Assembly (NCBI GenBank): GCA_029204225.1
Contig: CM055100.1
Location: 13,027,543 to 13,091,542, forward strand
Reading direction: 5' to 3'
DNA length: 64,000 nucleotides
Source of the DNA: Diphasiastrum complanatum
Lineage: Eukaryota; Streptophyta; Lycopodiopsida; Lycopodiales; Lycopodiaceae
Position numbers and translations under genes: made by a program. The notes under the pieces were generated by a model. That model was not told the DNA's origin, made no database searches, and saw only the letters and a program-made list of their open reading frames with translations. Shown here piece by piece: positions 54,401 through 62,010 of this stretch. Position 1 is the stretch's first letter. Every line of letters starts with the position of its first letter.

Positions 54401-57400
54401 TTCCATCAGATCTTGCATGATCATGATAGATTCCATTCTAACTTTCCATATGGAATAGTTAGTTTTGTTGAGCCTTTCATTAGTATCCAAAAGATATGCA
54501 TTTATAGATGCCATCTAGTCTCCTAATCAAGGACTTGACACAAATGAAGGTTACTTCTATTGATTTGATTGAAGGTCTACCTTATCCCACTTCTTAGGGA
54601 CCTGAAAAGATCAGTGATAGACTTCCTATAAAGATCTAAGAATGATCTCTAACAAAATCAAATCATAGAATACTAGAAACAATGCACTTGCTTGATTGAA
54701 GTAGACAATACTAGTAGAATTGCCCCTCTTTCTATAAAGAACATTAAAGCTTCTAAATGATCTGATCAAGAGTGAATTTCAGCAACCTAATATACTTCCA
54801 AAATCACTTGTAAAAGATCTAAATGGAACTTAATGAGGATGCAACACAATCTACTATCCAATCACAAGCAAAAAATGATCAAAATTGATGAAAAATTGAT
54901 CTAATTTGGTGCATAAGTCAAGCAATGGTTGGACTGAACCTAAATCACTTTAGGAGGTGCCTACTACACCTTAGAACAGCCTTGAAGAGTCTCCAAAACT
55001 CTGATCTTCCCTTTCCTTGAATGCTAGAAAGCCTTCTCTATGAAATCACCTCCAAAACTCGCTTAGAAATCAATGCTTGGAGCAAGCAAAACTTGCTATC
55101 TTGGTAATGTGAATTGAATTCAACTTTGCCTCTGGTTTTAGACACCTAAACACCTGCAAATGAAGTCACACAACACCAATCTCCAATGTATTTGACTCAC
55201 TTTGAGTTCTAGAATCAATACTAGATGCTAAGATCCAATCTACACAAGATTTAGATCAAAAATTGTGATAAAATTGAATGCAAACCAAGGATTTAGCTCA
55301 TTTCAGCCTTTAGGCTCTGATACCATGTAAAAATTACAGCAAATAAGGATCCTAAAACACTTGAAATGATGAGGAAAACAATAGATCATGATTTCATAAG
55401 ATTAGCACAAGTTGAACCATCAAAATCCATCAAAAACCTATGCTTGAACCTCACTAAATGGCCCAAATCCTTGAAGAAGGCTTCACACGTGTGAAAGTAC
55501 GGCCTACCACAGTCTGAGTACTGTACACCAGACCTACATTCAATCCTATAATCATTAGTAATCACAAGTACTCAAACAATTATGAACATAGAGAGCAATT
55601 GCACCATTATGAGAGAAAAAACATGAAATTGCTTGATTGATTTTGGTGAGATATCATCACCTATATATACAAGATCCATCACGGTTTTGGGCAGGTATGA
55701 GTAGCCCTAAACCTATCCCTAATGCTAATTTTGGTGGATCTTTCATCCCTACCAAGTTAGGGTTGGAATCTTGGAGATCCCTCAACAATGCAAAAATTAC
55801 CAAAAATAGCTCCTATTTTTTCTCCCTTGTATCTAAGCATAATTTGGACTCATTCCAAAGGTTCTAACACTTAGGTCTACTTGAGAACATCCTTATGAAT
55901 GGAATCCTATGCTATTTGGCACGTGTGACAAGCCACATCATGACCATTTAACTATTTACAAGTCACATGACCAAAACTAGTCAAGCTAGAATTGTGAATT
56001 TTTAACAATCAATTCTATGTGTTGAATTAAATTTTGCTACTTTTGTGCAAGAAAGAGATTTGAGAGGTTCCATATCTTCATGAGTTCTTCTTGAATTCAC
56101 TTGTTGACTTTCAAGATAGTGCTAAGTGCATTGAAACAGGCTGAAAGAGAAGATTAAATCATTGCAACATGGCTATTAATGGCTTCATGTTGGAGAGCAA
56201 TGATAGGCTTACCTCAAACAACTATTCAACTTGGAAGGTGAGAATGGAGTCTCTCCTTGAGATGAATGAGTTGATGGATATTGTTGTAGGTGTGGAAACT
56301 TTGGCACCTCAACAACAATTGAGGTATGGTAGGAGGGTAAAGAAAGCTCTTCATGTGATCAAGATGAATGTGACTAATGAACTTCTCAAGGAAGTTGGTA
56401 AGTGCACTACATCTAGTGAGGCTTGGGAAGCTTTAAAGAAGCTCTATGAGTCCAAGTCTACATCAAGGGTTCTAACCCTTAGGAGGAAAATCTTTCAAAA
56501 CTTACAAAAGAAAGATGAAAGTGCTCATGCTTGCGTATCCCACCATGCTTGAACTTGTCCTTGAAAACACAGTGATACACAGTAGATTTATTCTCTTCAG
56601 AATAATGGTCATGCGAAAGTGGACCTCTAGTCTAGTTAACCAATCTTCAATATTATTATACTGATTGAATTTGGTTGTCCATCAAAGTAAGGTCATAAAG
56701 TGTGATTTCAGATTGAATTATATGCTAAAAATAAGTATGAACAGACCTTACAATTCGAAAGTTATAAATTAGCAAAAAGAAAGCTACAAAAGCAATAAAC
56801 TCTTAAAATGAAATGAGATTCATGTTGCTATGATACCAAGAAAGTCCTGTAAATGCAAAGCACTCAAGATAACATGTCCAAAGAAAGCTAGAAACACATG
56901 GATCTCCATAGAATCACATTATGAATGAAAGAAAGAGTACAAAGCAATGGAAAATGAGCATGGGTTTATGTAATTAAGGCACATGAGACCTAGCAATGGA
57001 AATCCCTATAGCTCACATTCACAAGGAGGAAGCAAGAAGCTCTGACTTGCAAATGATCCAAAAGATTTAAAAGTTGATGTCTCTTGCCTAGTTATAGACA
57101 ATGCTGTGAAGTTTTTAGCACGTGTGAACTTCACCACACACCTTACAGGATCTTCATGAGGTGTTGTGATTGCACAAGATTGATCAATGAACAAATTACT
57201 TGAAAAATCTAAGGCAAGAGCACAATGGCATACATCAGACAAAAAAAAAAACTAACTTCTTACTATGAGAAATGGATATAAAAAATAACCTAGAAAATTC
57301 TTGTTGACTAGGGAGTACAAGGTAACTGGGAAGGCCCTCAAGATTGGATGTGACAATATCCATGTTACTCATGTAGGGCAACACCACCATTATAAGTGGC

Positions 57401-59238
57401 TCCCCCTTGAACTCAATTAGAGTTTTTCAGTTGGACCAATCCTTTGCCCTAATGATTCAGTGAAATAGCATATTCTATGTCAATCTATGCACAAATGAAG
57501 CTATCAATGTCCCTATTAGTTGGGAGATAAGTTACTGAATGGAATAGTATGTCACAAATTTGATAATAATGGCCCTCATTAAACATAAATCTTCAATAAT
57601 AGCCATCACAATATACCGAAGGATAATATCAATAAACCAATCATGAAATAGATTACCTTCTTGAACTTAATATTGATTTGACTTGATAGATTTGTCCATA
57701 CTTAATGTTTTAACTCTAGAACTTTCACTAGTTAGTAGTAAATCCATTCTAGAACTTTCACTAGTTAGTAAATCCATTCTCAGAACTGTGATGCGACATA
57801 AAGTCAAGAAAATCTGAACAAAATGCATTTTGGGGTTAGTTTACAAAGAAACAAGAATTAAATGTAGCTCAAATCAAGGAGTCGGAACATTAACAAAGCA
57901 ACAAAAAAGACATACCTCGTGCATGAGCATGCAAACTGCTGCGGCAGTTAAAAACTTCGATTTTTTGAGGAATGAAAATGCATTGGAATCGGCGGTTAGG
58001 AGCTTATCTCCAAATGCCCAATACATAGCTGAGGCTGATGGTATTGTCATTGAGAAAACATATAGAACAGCATAAAGATATACCACTTTATACTTCTTTG
58101 GCTTCGACATGGCATGCATGATCTCCCTACAATTAATCGAAGTTAGATTAATCTTTAGCATGATTTGTCATGCAAGCATTGATTTCAGTTGATTGCCGTT
58201 TGAATGGTTAACTAACATATGCTCTGATCAGCAATTTACTTTGTTTTGAAACATACACAGTAAAGCCATGGCCGCCGAATGCGTAGAGAATGTTCGTTGC
58301 TCCGATAAAGTAAGCGTCCAGTTTCTCCGGCCCGGTGTGCTTCACATCCGAAACCTATTTCATTCAACTTAGTGAACTTATGTGGTTTGCTGGGGAAAAA
58401 GGCGAGCCAGCAATTGTGGCTCAAAGATAACTCATTATCTCTAACTCATCAGAACCAAAATAAGATCAAATCAACAATCGATCGATAACTGCCAACTACA
58501 GGGATGGAACTATACATTCAGCATCCTGTACAGTTTGCTTCTACAATATTAGTACGCTTTCATTTCTCACTAGTATGATCACAAACCTGGCCATTAGTTA
58601 CAGCAGCAATTGTTAGATACCAGGAAGTATACGTTGTCATGAGAATTCCCATAAACGACCATAAACGGTAGTTATGAGCTGTTGGGATCAGCGCAGTCAA
58701 TAGGAAAATTGCTCCGAATATCAGTGTCCACGTACGCTTAGAATAGTGATCGTTGATATTGAACGCTATGCTGAGAGTTTCAGGGTGATATTTGATAGCT
58801 TGTCAGTTAAGAAGTCTGCAAGTTTATTAAAAAAGATGCTCATTGTAATGGAATAGGCGGGAATAATGACAAAAAAGAAAAGGATAGACCGAAGAAATCT
58901 TTGAAGCTTACCTGCCGCTAGCGATTATTTGTATAGCAGCCAAAGAGGACGTGCAGGTTATGTTGAAAAATAAACCTATAACCATCCAACGCGGCCCTAG
59001 AAGTCCTTGAAGAACCTCATACCACTAGAAGCCAAGCATATCATTTATTTAATTTGCAATTCGAAGCTTGACTGTCTAATCTGAACATCGCAAGAATCAA
59101 CTTAGTGGCGGTAGGTTCTGATTTTTCGTTTTCAAAATAGTGCTTCTTGGTTTCCAAAGGGATACTCGAACGTTGGATGCCAAGCGTTTTCGAAGTAATG
59201 ATAAAAGGTTCTCCGAAGCAACTTTAGGAATTCTGATA

Positions 59239-59297
<59 letters not shown>

Positions 59298-59875
59298 CAT
59301 TTAATTTGATAAGGCTATATAATCCTGAAATTTACCTGAATTGTATGATTATGAAAGGTTACGTTTTGGTTTTCTTTGGTGCGACGATAATCGGCATAAA
59401 GGGATGTTATAACGTAGCACGTCCACCAGCCCATCAAGCCATATAGTACCTGCAATGCTATTCCAGACGCTAAACCCAACTGAGCAAACGAGGTCGGCAG
59501 TGTCAGCAGCACCTGAGCAATCTGTTCGATCTCATATACAATCAGAAAACTGGATCGTACGCAGATCATTCAAGCTCGGTTATTGAGCTTAATGAAATTA
59601 AGCATGCAACCAAATATGAAATGCGTACAACAATGTTGTTGACAGACCTGAACAGTTGAAGCTGTCAGCCACGCATCAAAAGCCGAGTCACCTTCCCAAA
59701 TAATAGGATAGAACAAACTTATCCGAGTCCTAACTGCACCTTGCTCCCTTCTCTCTAACGTTTGCTCACCATTCTCCTGGCGTATTTGAGATCCATTTGT
59801 ATAAAGGTATTGATTGTGTGCAATTGACGATGACCCTCTGGTAGGCTCCGCATCATTACACGATATGCCGTCCAT
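42263..59875 (-). CDS. LAX: AUX1/LAX-family auxin influx carrier, 8 exons, 487 codons
   Basis: Predicted plasma-membrane proton/auxin symporter of the amino acid/auxin permease family, importing indole-3-acetic acid. Eight exons with GT-AG borders and compatible phases join 59875 (ATG) to 42263 (TAA), giving 487 residues against 485 in Arabidopsis AUX1. Family blocks in order: DAWLTASTVQIAQVLLTLP, LYGLMGWWTCYVITSLYADY, NINDHYSKRTW, LIPTAHNYRLWSF, GATNILYAFGGHGFTVEIMHAM, IPSASAMYWAFGD, FPFFGPINSAVGSLL, GFGGWASIKLFV and FGLFDKC. The N-terminus is soluble and longer than usual before the first membrane segment, and roughly ten membrane segments follow. It is diverged from AUX1 at many otherwise conserved sites (for example PTSFAQLGL for PYSFSQLGM), so it may be a separate gymnosperm LAX clade. 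Intron 6 is 15.0 kb. The sequence appears intact; expression and splicing are inferred. General amino acid permeases are less likely because AUX/LAX-specific blocks match. Confidence 0.88.
42624..42881 (-). CDS. LAX: Auxin carrier exon 7 (86 codons)
   Basis: Acceptor TTCTTGCAG before TTTATTGAA; donor CGTGAG before GTATTA. Encodes FIEFSFGALPAHIILEKVFG, ALMFPFFGPINSAVGSLL and YIIPCLAHMTYYSSVTARE. It matches the AUX1 segment that directly follows the exon-6 segment (MLIHQ / FITFGFACTPLYFVWEK), in phase 0. It is CpG-poor compared with exons 1-6. Confidence 0.85.
43801..44123. repeat. Degenerate minisatellite, period about 80 bp
   Basis: Four units start at 43801, 43881, 43962 and 44045 with AGC(A/G)CCCTA and are 79-83 bp long. 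Each contains a 'ccattttcaatgg.tttctcca' core. Weaker units flank it (43720-43800 and 44124-44510). The open frame 44029-44463 is a by-product of this pyrimidine-rich repeat. Confidence 0.8.
44523..45140 (+). mobile_element. Solo LTR of the gypsy family
   Basis: About 618 bp from TGAAGGGAGATTTGGCACC to ...ATCTGCTACA, aligning throughout with the LTR at 17733-18433 (for example 'aaaggactttaggcctttttg' and the GA tract). CTAG occurs on both sides (44519-44522 and 45141-45144), a likely 4-bp remnant of the target duplication. No internal sequence adjoins, so it is a solo LTR. Confidence 0.8.
45590..46427 (-). repeat. Copia 3' LTR (truncated end)
   Basis: Begins TGTTGGAATAGATCGAG, homologous to 49444 onward, up to about TTTCCTTTGT at 46427, where copia RT coding begins. 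The last part and the polypurine tract are deleted. Confidence 0.75.
46428..47282 (-). pseudogene. Copia integrase C-terminal part and RT start
   Basis: Integrase: DLRSDNGRKYISYEF (second catalytic Asp), FPQSNGLAERKNRTL (Glu), a frameshifted C-terminal block IFVGHCTSDGMYRLYN (46977-46765), and the RT start QEPTTIEEALSQ. A (TTC)n run lies at 46625-46647. Confidence 0.75.
47283..47653. mobile_element. TIR element, copy 2 (371 bp)
   Basis: Aligns end to end with 33521-33899. The left end is CATTAGAGGAGTTTTGAGC; the right end reads ...TTTAGAACTCCT and lacks the last six bases of copy 1. It splits the copia integrase between the SEAF and FEKYKENVE blocks. No clear target duplication. Confidence 0.75.
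47654..49298 (-). pseudogene. Copia gag, protease and integrase start
   Basis: The gag ATG at 49298 begins MDLQSQSALMVDKLDGSNY. The gag core follows (LWKFKMKVVLMAKELWG, LHLRRKFFSLRM), with a frameshift near 48890. A damaged zinc knuckle lies near 48570-48530, then a poorly preserved protease. The integrase HHCC finger follows (IWHNRLGHLN, 48018-47788), with its first Cys changed. The core starts at FIDYYSKRTVVYFLKHKSE. Confidence 0.75.
49444..50236 (-). repeat. Copia 5' LTR
   Basis: Begins TGTTGGGATTATCACGACAACG, matching 45590 onward. The right boundary (TTTCTACA at 50236) is uncertain because the left LTR is truncated before that point. Confidence 0.6.
50237..50791 (+). other. Probable LTR and primer region of a third copia relic
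   Basis: Noncoding. Near 50758 the sequence ATAGTATCATGTG resembles a decayed copia primer site. A plus-strand copia gag of a third family begins at 56169, after the nested element. So 50340-50760 is probably its 5' LTR and the following bases its leader. Inference. Confidence 0.4.
50792..51473 (-). repeat. Copia 3' LTR
   Basis: TGTAAAAATTACAGC to ...GAATTTTTAACA, 682 bp, preceded by the TSD copy ATCAA. Confidence 0.95.
51474..51484 (-). other. Polypurine tract
   Basis: GTGAGGAGGAG on the minus strand, directly upstream of the 3' LTR; it primes plus-strand DNA synthesis. Confidence 0.85.
51488..54514 (-). CDS. Copia Gag-PR-RT-RNase H polyprotein, integrase missing
   Basis: An intact 1008-codon frame from ATG 54514 (MASINAYLLDTNERLNK). 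Domains: gag core to about residue 220; knuckle CYYCSKMGHYASEC (CX2CX4HX4C, about 255-268); protease WWIDSGASSHM (about 313); pre-integrase start to about 432 (NVVMLAE). The frame then continues directly with EQDLGFEEELMEEQ, the linker before RT. RT has WYKAMLDEYDAL, FLEEDIYMEQP and IYVDDIIISGN (about 687). RNase H has HAFSDSDFAGDKRDW (about 853), SLSSTEAEYKAL and the C-terminal ADLLTKPLQ. The HHCC finger and D,D-35-E core (roughly 350 residues in relatives) are absent. RT, protease and RNase H catalytic motifs are intact. The deletion junction shares the string GAGCAAGAT with the other copy. Confidence 0.93.
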   Translation of the reverse strand: MASINAYLLDTNERLNKTNYSIWKVRMESIMIMQDLMEIVNGKEGEPIHPQEKAKYIKRCNVALHCIKMNVANELLREVGDCTSAQDAWETLQKVYESKNQTRMLALKNQIYRSYQKKGESAHTFVLRVKELNKELAFIGDPIKDEELVQLILNGLSFEFDNLVQGYAIMGKLPILEELQGTLMAEESRRSQMQERMDRLSIQGGDDQALFTKGKGKSKGKGSTFKKSTKLEVQEGPPKASPSTTKVKKDKSKVKCYYCSKMGHYASECFKRKQDQSQANMSKEEEEESSHEDSLMMSIFSSTSFKGEDPWWIDSGASSHMTSKREFFSSLLSYDGPIKSIYTANDEACKIEGVGTIPLCLGSSKKINIEGVLYIPTITKNLLSVGQMVDNGFNVDFASNECFIKKKGKIVAKGTRLGKLYKLDAFVDTNVVMLAEEQDLGFEEELMEEQTPNPPITPRISSRAKVEPSRLTYQGKGQQVEGISSTSYALSSFEEPSNVEDALNSKEWYKAMLDEYDALIENETWLLVERPQRNVIGCKWVFKLKLNANGSVNKHKARLVAKGYAQERGIDYEETFAPVAKMVTIRLIIALASHFGWILCQMDVSNAFLNGFLEEDIYMEQPQGFIKHGMENKVCHLQRSIYGLKQASRSWNSRLHCYLISLSFVQSEYDPTLYIKFDDVGIVLLLIYVDDIIISGNSVDGIEKIKIDLSLEFKMVDLGCLHFILGIEVLRGSDFIFISQVNYAQSLLKKFKMEVCKSVDTPMEQDVKVPNEDDERSFMDITLFRQLIGSLMWITITRPDLSISVCRLSQSMQKPLNIHWKKAKRILRYISGTLDFGILYRGDVINLHAFSDSDFAGDKRDWKSTSAYSTFIGEGVVSWLSKKQETISLSSTEAEYKALTTTTKEVLWIKRLLVELKIMDSEEAPIIYNDNISAQHLASNPIFRARSKHIEICHHFVREMVQAKEIALEHVPSNECVADLLTKPLQRTPFMKFRSSLGVISKAMIEPS
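55314..55325 (-). other. Primer-binding site, initiator tRNA-Met
   Basis: TGGTATCAGAGC on the minus strand, immediately inside the 5' LTR; the classic plant copia primer site. Confidence 0.93.
55326..56007 (-). repeat. Copia 5' LTR
   Basis: 682 bp, essentially identical to 50792-51473, followed by the TSD copy ATCAA at 56008-56012. Confidence 0.95.
56169..56552 (+). pseudogene. Gag fragment of a third copia family
   Basis: ATG 56169 begins MAINGFMLESNDRLTSNNYS, then WKVRMESLLEMNELMD, KMNVTNELLKEVGKCT and FQNLQKKDESAHAC. It stops at unrelated sequence near 56534. It matches the gag piece in 8460-8620. The 56013-56168 leader continues across the nested young element to about 50791. Confidence 0.85.
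56553..57915. other. Intron sequence without identified elements
   Basis: AT-rich and noncoding. A duplicated 'ctagaactttcactagttag' lies at about 57715 and 57755. An A-tract lies near 57241-57250. Nothing else is recognised. Confidence 0.5.
57916..58126 (-). CDS. LAX: Auxin carrier exon 6
   Basis: Acceptor TTGTAG before GGAGATC completes Val, then EIMHAMSKPKKYK, TIPSASAMYWAFGD and VCMLMHE. Donor CACGAG before GTATGTC, phase 0. Intron 5 is 130 bp. The following intron 6 is 15,034 bp. Confidence 0.87.
58257..58354 (-). CDS. LAX: Auxin carrier exon 5
   Basis: Acceptor GAAATAG before GTTTCGG; donor ACTGT before GTATGT. Encodes VSDVKHTGPEKLDAYFIG and ATNILYAFGGHGFT plus two bases of Val. The FGGH block is the strongly conserved signature of the family. 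Intron 4 is 232 bp. Confidence 0.87.
58587..58770 (-). CDS. LAX: Auxin carrier exon 4
   Basis: Acceptor ACTCTCAG; donor GGCCAG before GTTTGT. The first base completes the split Ser. Encodes AFNINDHYSKRTW, then HNYRLWSFMG and LTIAAVTNGQ, the same length as the AUX1 counterpart. Intron 3 is 141 bp. Confidence 0.87.
58912..59024 (-). CDS. LAX: Auxin carrier exon 3
   Basis: Acceptor TTCTAG before TGGTATGAG; donor GGCAG before GTAAGC. Encodes WYEVLQGLLGPRW to IQIIASG, ending with two bases of a split Ser codon. Intron 2 (59025-59335, 311 bp) holds a GA microsatellite and a SINE remnant. No stop in frame. Confidence 0.87.
59142..59185 (-). mobile_element. Shortened relative of the SINE-like repeat
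   Basis: GCTTCTTGGTTTCCAAAGGG...CTCGAAC...GGATGCCAAGC matches 2254-2320 with an internal deletion between the two blocks. It lies in intron 2 of the auxin carrier gene. Confidence 0.6.
59242..59294. repeat. (GA)n microsatellite
   Basis: About 26 uninterrupted GA units in intron 2. The Arg/Glu and Leu/Ser open frames across it are artefacts. Confidence 0.97.
59336..59521 (-). CDS. LAX: Auxin carrier exon 2 (62 codons)
   Basis: Acceptor ...GAACAG before ATTGCTCAG; donor ...ATTCAG before GTAAAT. Encodes IAQVLLTLPTSFAQLG to FHNHTIQ. The border after HTIQ matches the conserved AUX1 exon border (NHVIQ / WFEV). Intron 1 is 126 bp. Confidence 0.88.
59648..59875 (-). CDS. LAX: Auxin carrier exon 1 (76 codons)
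   Basis: Starts ATGGACGGC at 59875 and ends ...CTGTTCAG before GTCTGT. It encodes the cytosolic N-terminus, ending WEGDSAFDAWLTASTVQ. Phase 0. TTTTCAG directly upstream of TTGAGATGG suggests a 5'UTR intron acceptor at 59881. Confidence 0.85.
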
Positions 59876-60980
59876 CTCAACTGAAAATAGTATTTAGATG
59901 ACTGAATTGCCAAAACCTTTCTATAGTTTGTTTGAGTTATAATTTGTCTGCTTGAAAAAAATGTATCCTCTCGGTGCAGAAATACGAACAGTATTGAGAT
60001 CTAAAGAGCTCAGCATGATGATACCAATAAACATTAACAGAAAAGGCGTCTCAAAATGTCAAATAATGAATAGCTTCATCCAGTTATTGCTTGTAAGTAT
60101 GCAATAATACACAATTACATACATGTCTAGTGTGTTGTAGAACAGTCAAAGCGTTTATGTCCTCCCATCGTGCTGCCACACGTTCAAAACACTGCTATCA
60201 ATTACACTTGATGTTAAATACAACAAAGTAATTCCAAGGTCAACAATTAGGGAGGTCACCACCGAGTGTTGAGCTGTTCAACTTCCCACATATTTAGAAT
60301 AGCTCCCAAATTGTCATTTTCTCTAAAGTCAAAAACACGTTACTGAAGTCACTTTTAATAAAAATAAGTCTTCGTGGGTTGTCAATCGGACTGTTTCCTC
60401 CCATCACGAATCGGTGGTTTCAATGTAAGGTAATCAATAGATATTCTTTTGGTAAACACAAACAACAATCACACATGATATTGTTGGAAAATTTTATGAG
60501 TACCAGGAAAAAAGTGAACACGTGGTCAACAACATTTATTGTGCACAGAATCAGCGTTGAAATTTAACTTTCAAGGGCGCCCTTAGTGCTTTATTTCCAT
60601 GATTTCTTTGACAATGTTCTCACACTTAGAAGTTCTTAGATATAAATTGCCCTTCAAATTTCATTTTTATAGAGGATAATATCCATTCCAAGTTGAAACA
60701 TTTACTAAATAATATTGGGGCTTTCAGCCTAGAATCTAAATGGATCATGGCCACTAGCCCTACAATTTCTTTTTAAACACACACACACACACAGCTTAAA
60801 TCCAATTGATGATATCCGTGTCAGAATCTTGATGGACTCCCAATGGTTTACGACGTTTCTTTTGGTCTCAGTCGATCATGTGGTTGATGGCGGAAGAAGT
60901 GATTTATTTTAGTGGGCTGGCAGACTTAATCGGCTAAGTGTTTGGATCGATCTTTACGGCTCAATCCCGGTTTTCAGTTG
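59876..60980 (-). promoter_or_regulatory. 5' flank of the auxin carrier gene
   Basis: Upstream region and possible 5'UTR. TACTATTTTCAG just before the ATG context (59881-59892) looks like a splice acceptor, so the transcription start may lie some distance to the right. A (CA)n run lies near 60775-60793. No reliable TATA box or motif cluster could be fixed by eye. Confidence 0.4.
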
Positions 60981-61313
60981 TTTTGGAGGCTCCACCCGTC
61001 GCGGCCGATGGAGCCTCCAAAAAAAATAAATTTTAATTTTAATTTTTTTTTATAAGAAAAATAATTTAAAAAAAAAATATTTATTTTTTAACATTTTCAA
61101 AAAAAAAAATTTAATTCGCTTTTTTTTTATTATTTGATTTATTTATTTTTATGGAATTTTTTAAATATTTTTATGGAGGCCCCACCCACCGCGGCGTGTG
61201 AAACCCCGAATTTTTTTTTTTATGGAGGCCCCAGCCCCCACGGCTGGTGGAGCCCCCAAATTTCTTTTTTTTTTTAATGGAGGCTCCACCCGCCGTGGTG
61301 GGTGGAGCTCCCA
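60981..61313. repeat. Four GC-rich inverted repeats separated by A/T tracts
   Basis: Copy 1 (60981-61024) has a perfect stem TTTTGGAGGCTCCA with its complement around a 14-bp loop. Copies 2 (61172-61210), 3 (61222-61258) and 4 (61277-61313) keep the GGAGGC(T/C)CCACCC...GGTGGAGC(C/T)(C/T)CC plan with imperfect stems. The spacers are runs of A/T up to 130 bp. Confidence 0.8.
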
Positions 61314-62010
61314 ATCTTAAACCCTTGATCCTTGGTCTGTGGACCTTAACTCTTAGCCCTCGGTCCTTAACTCTTAGTCCTTGGCCCTAAACCCTTGGAC
61401 CTTAACTCTTATCCCTTCGCTCTTAACCCTTAGTCCTTAACTCTTGGCCTTTAGCACCTAGCTCTTGAGGGATCCTTGGCCACTAAAACTTAACTCCTGG
61501 CCCTTCACTCTTAACCCTTGGTCCTTATCGCATCTCTCTCTCTCTTGGCCCTTAGCCCTTAGCCTTTAGCTTTTGTCCCTTAGTCCTCAACCCTTGGCCC
61601 TTGGCCATTGGAACTTAAATCTTAACGCCTTTCGTCCTAGTTCTTGGCCCTTAACCCTTAGTCCTTAATCCTTGTCCTTAAATTCTTGGCCCTTAGCCCT
61701 TAATCCTTGACCCTTAGCTCTTATCCCTTAGTGCTTAGCCCTTAGTCCTTAACCCTTGGTCATTGGCCCTTGGTTGTTAGCCCTTTCGTCTTAACACCTA
61801 GCTCTTGTCCCTTAGTCCTCAACCCTTAGCCCTTAGCTTTTGTTTCTTAGTCCTCATCCCTTGGCCCTTGGCCATTGAAACTTAACTCTTAGCGTCTTTT
61901 GTCTTGGCCCTTGGCCCTTAACCCTTGGCTCTTAATCCTTGTCCTTAAATCCTTGGCCCTTAGCTCTTATCCCTCAGTGCTTAGCCCTTAGTCCTTAACC
62001 CTTGGTCATT
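61314..62010. repeat. Degenerate 7-bp (telomere-like) repeat array
   Basis: About 700 bp that can be cut into heptamers such as CCTTAGC, CCTTGGC, CCTTAAC, TCTTAAC and CCTTAGT with few phase breaks. One unit near 61385 is CCTAAAC, identical to the plant telomere heptamer (TTTAGGG strand complement). The consensus differs from the telomere mainly at positions 4 to 6. Confidence 0.8.

Larger units (their letters stand above)
50792..56007 (-). mobile_element. Full-length young copia element without integrase
   Basis: Two 682-bp LTRs (50792-51473 and 55326-56007) show a single difference on reading (T/C in 'aagtcAtATg/aCATg'). ATCAA flanks both sides (50787-50791 and 56008-56012). The initiator tRNA-Met primer site adjoins the right LTR and a polypurine tract adjoins the left. 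Between them lies one intact 1008-codon ORF lacking integrase. All transposition hallmarks are present, so it integrated recently, presumably with integrase supplied by a relative. Confidence 0.95.
42882..57915 (-). other. Intron 6 of the auxin carrier gene, 15 kb
   Basis: Bounded by GTATGT (57915 side) and TTCTTGCAG (42882 side) on the minus strand. About two-thirds is identifiable repeats: minisatellite, solo gypsy LTR and three copia insertions, one nested. 42882-43720 and 45141-45589 show no feature. Confidence 0.8.

Noticed and set aside
59097-59446. Open frames of repeated Arg-Glu or Leu-Ser
   Set aside because: Artefact of the GA microsatellite in intron 2 of the auxin carrier gene.
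57916-59875. General amino acid permease (AAP or ATL type)
   Set aside because: Exon borders, the FGGH...TVEIMHAM block, the GFGGWAS...FGLF.KC end and the total length match the AUX1/LAX family specifically.
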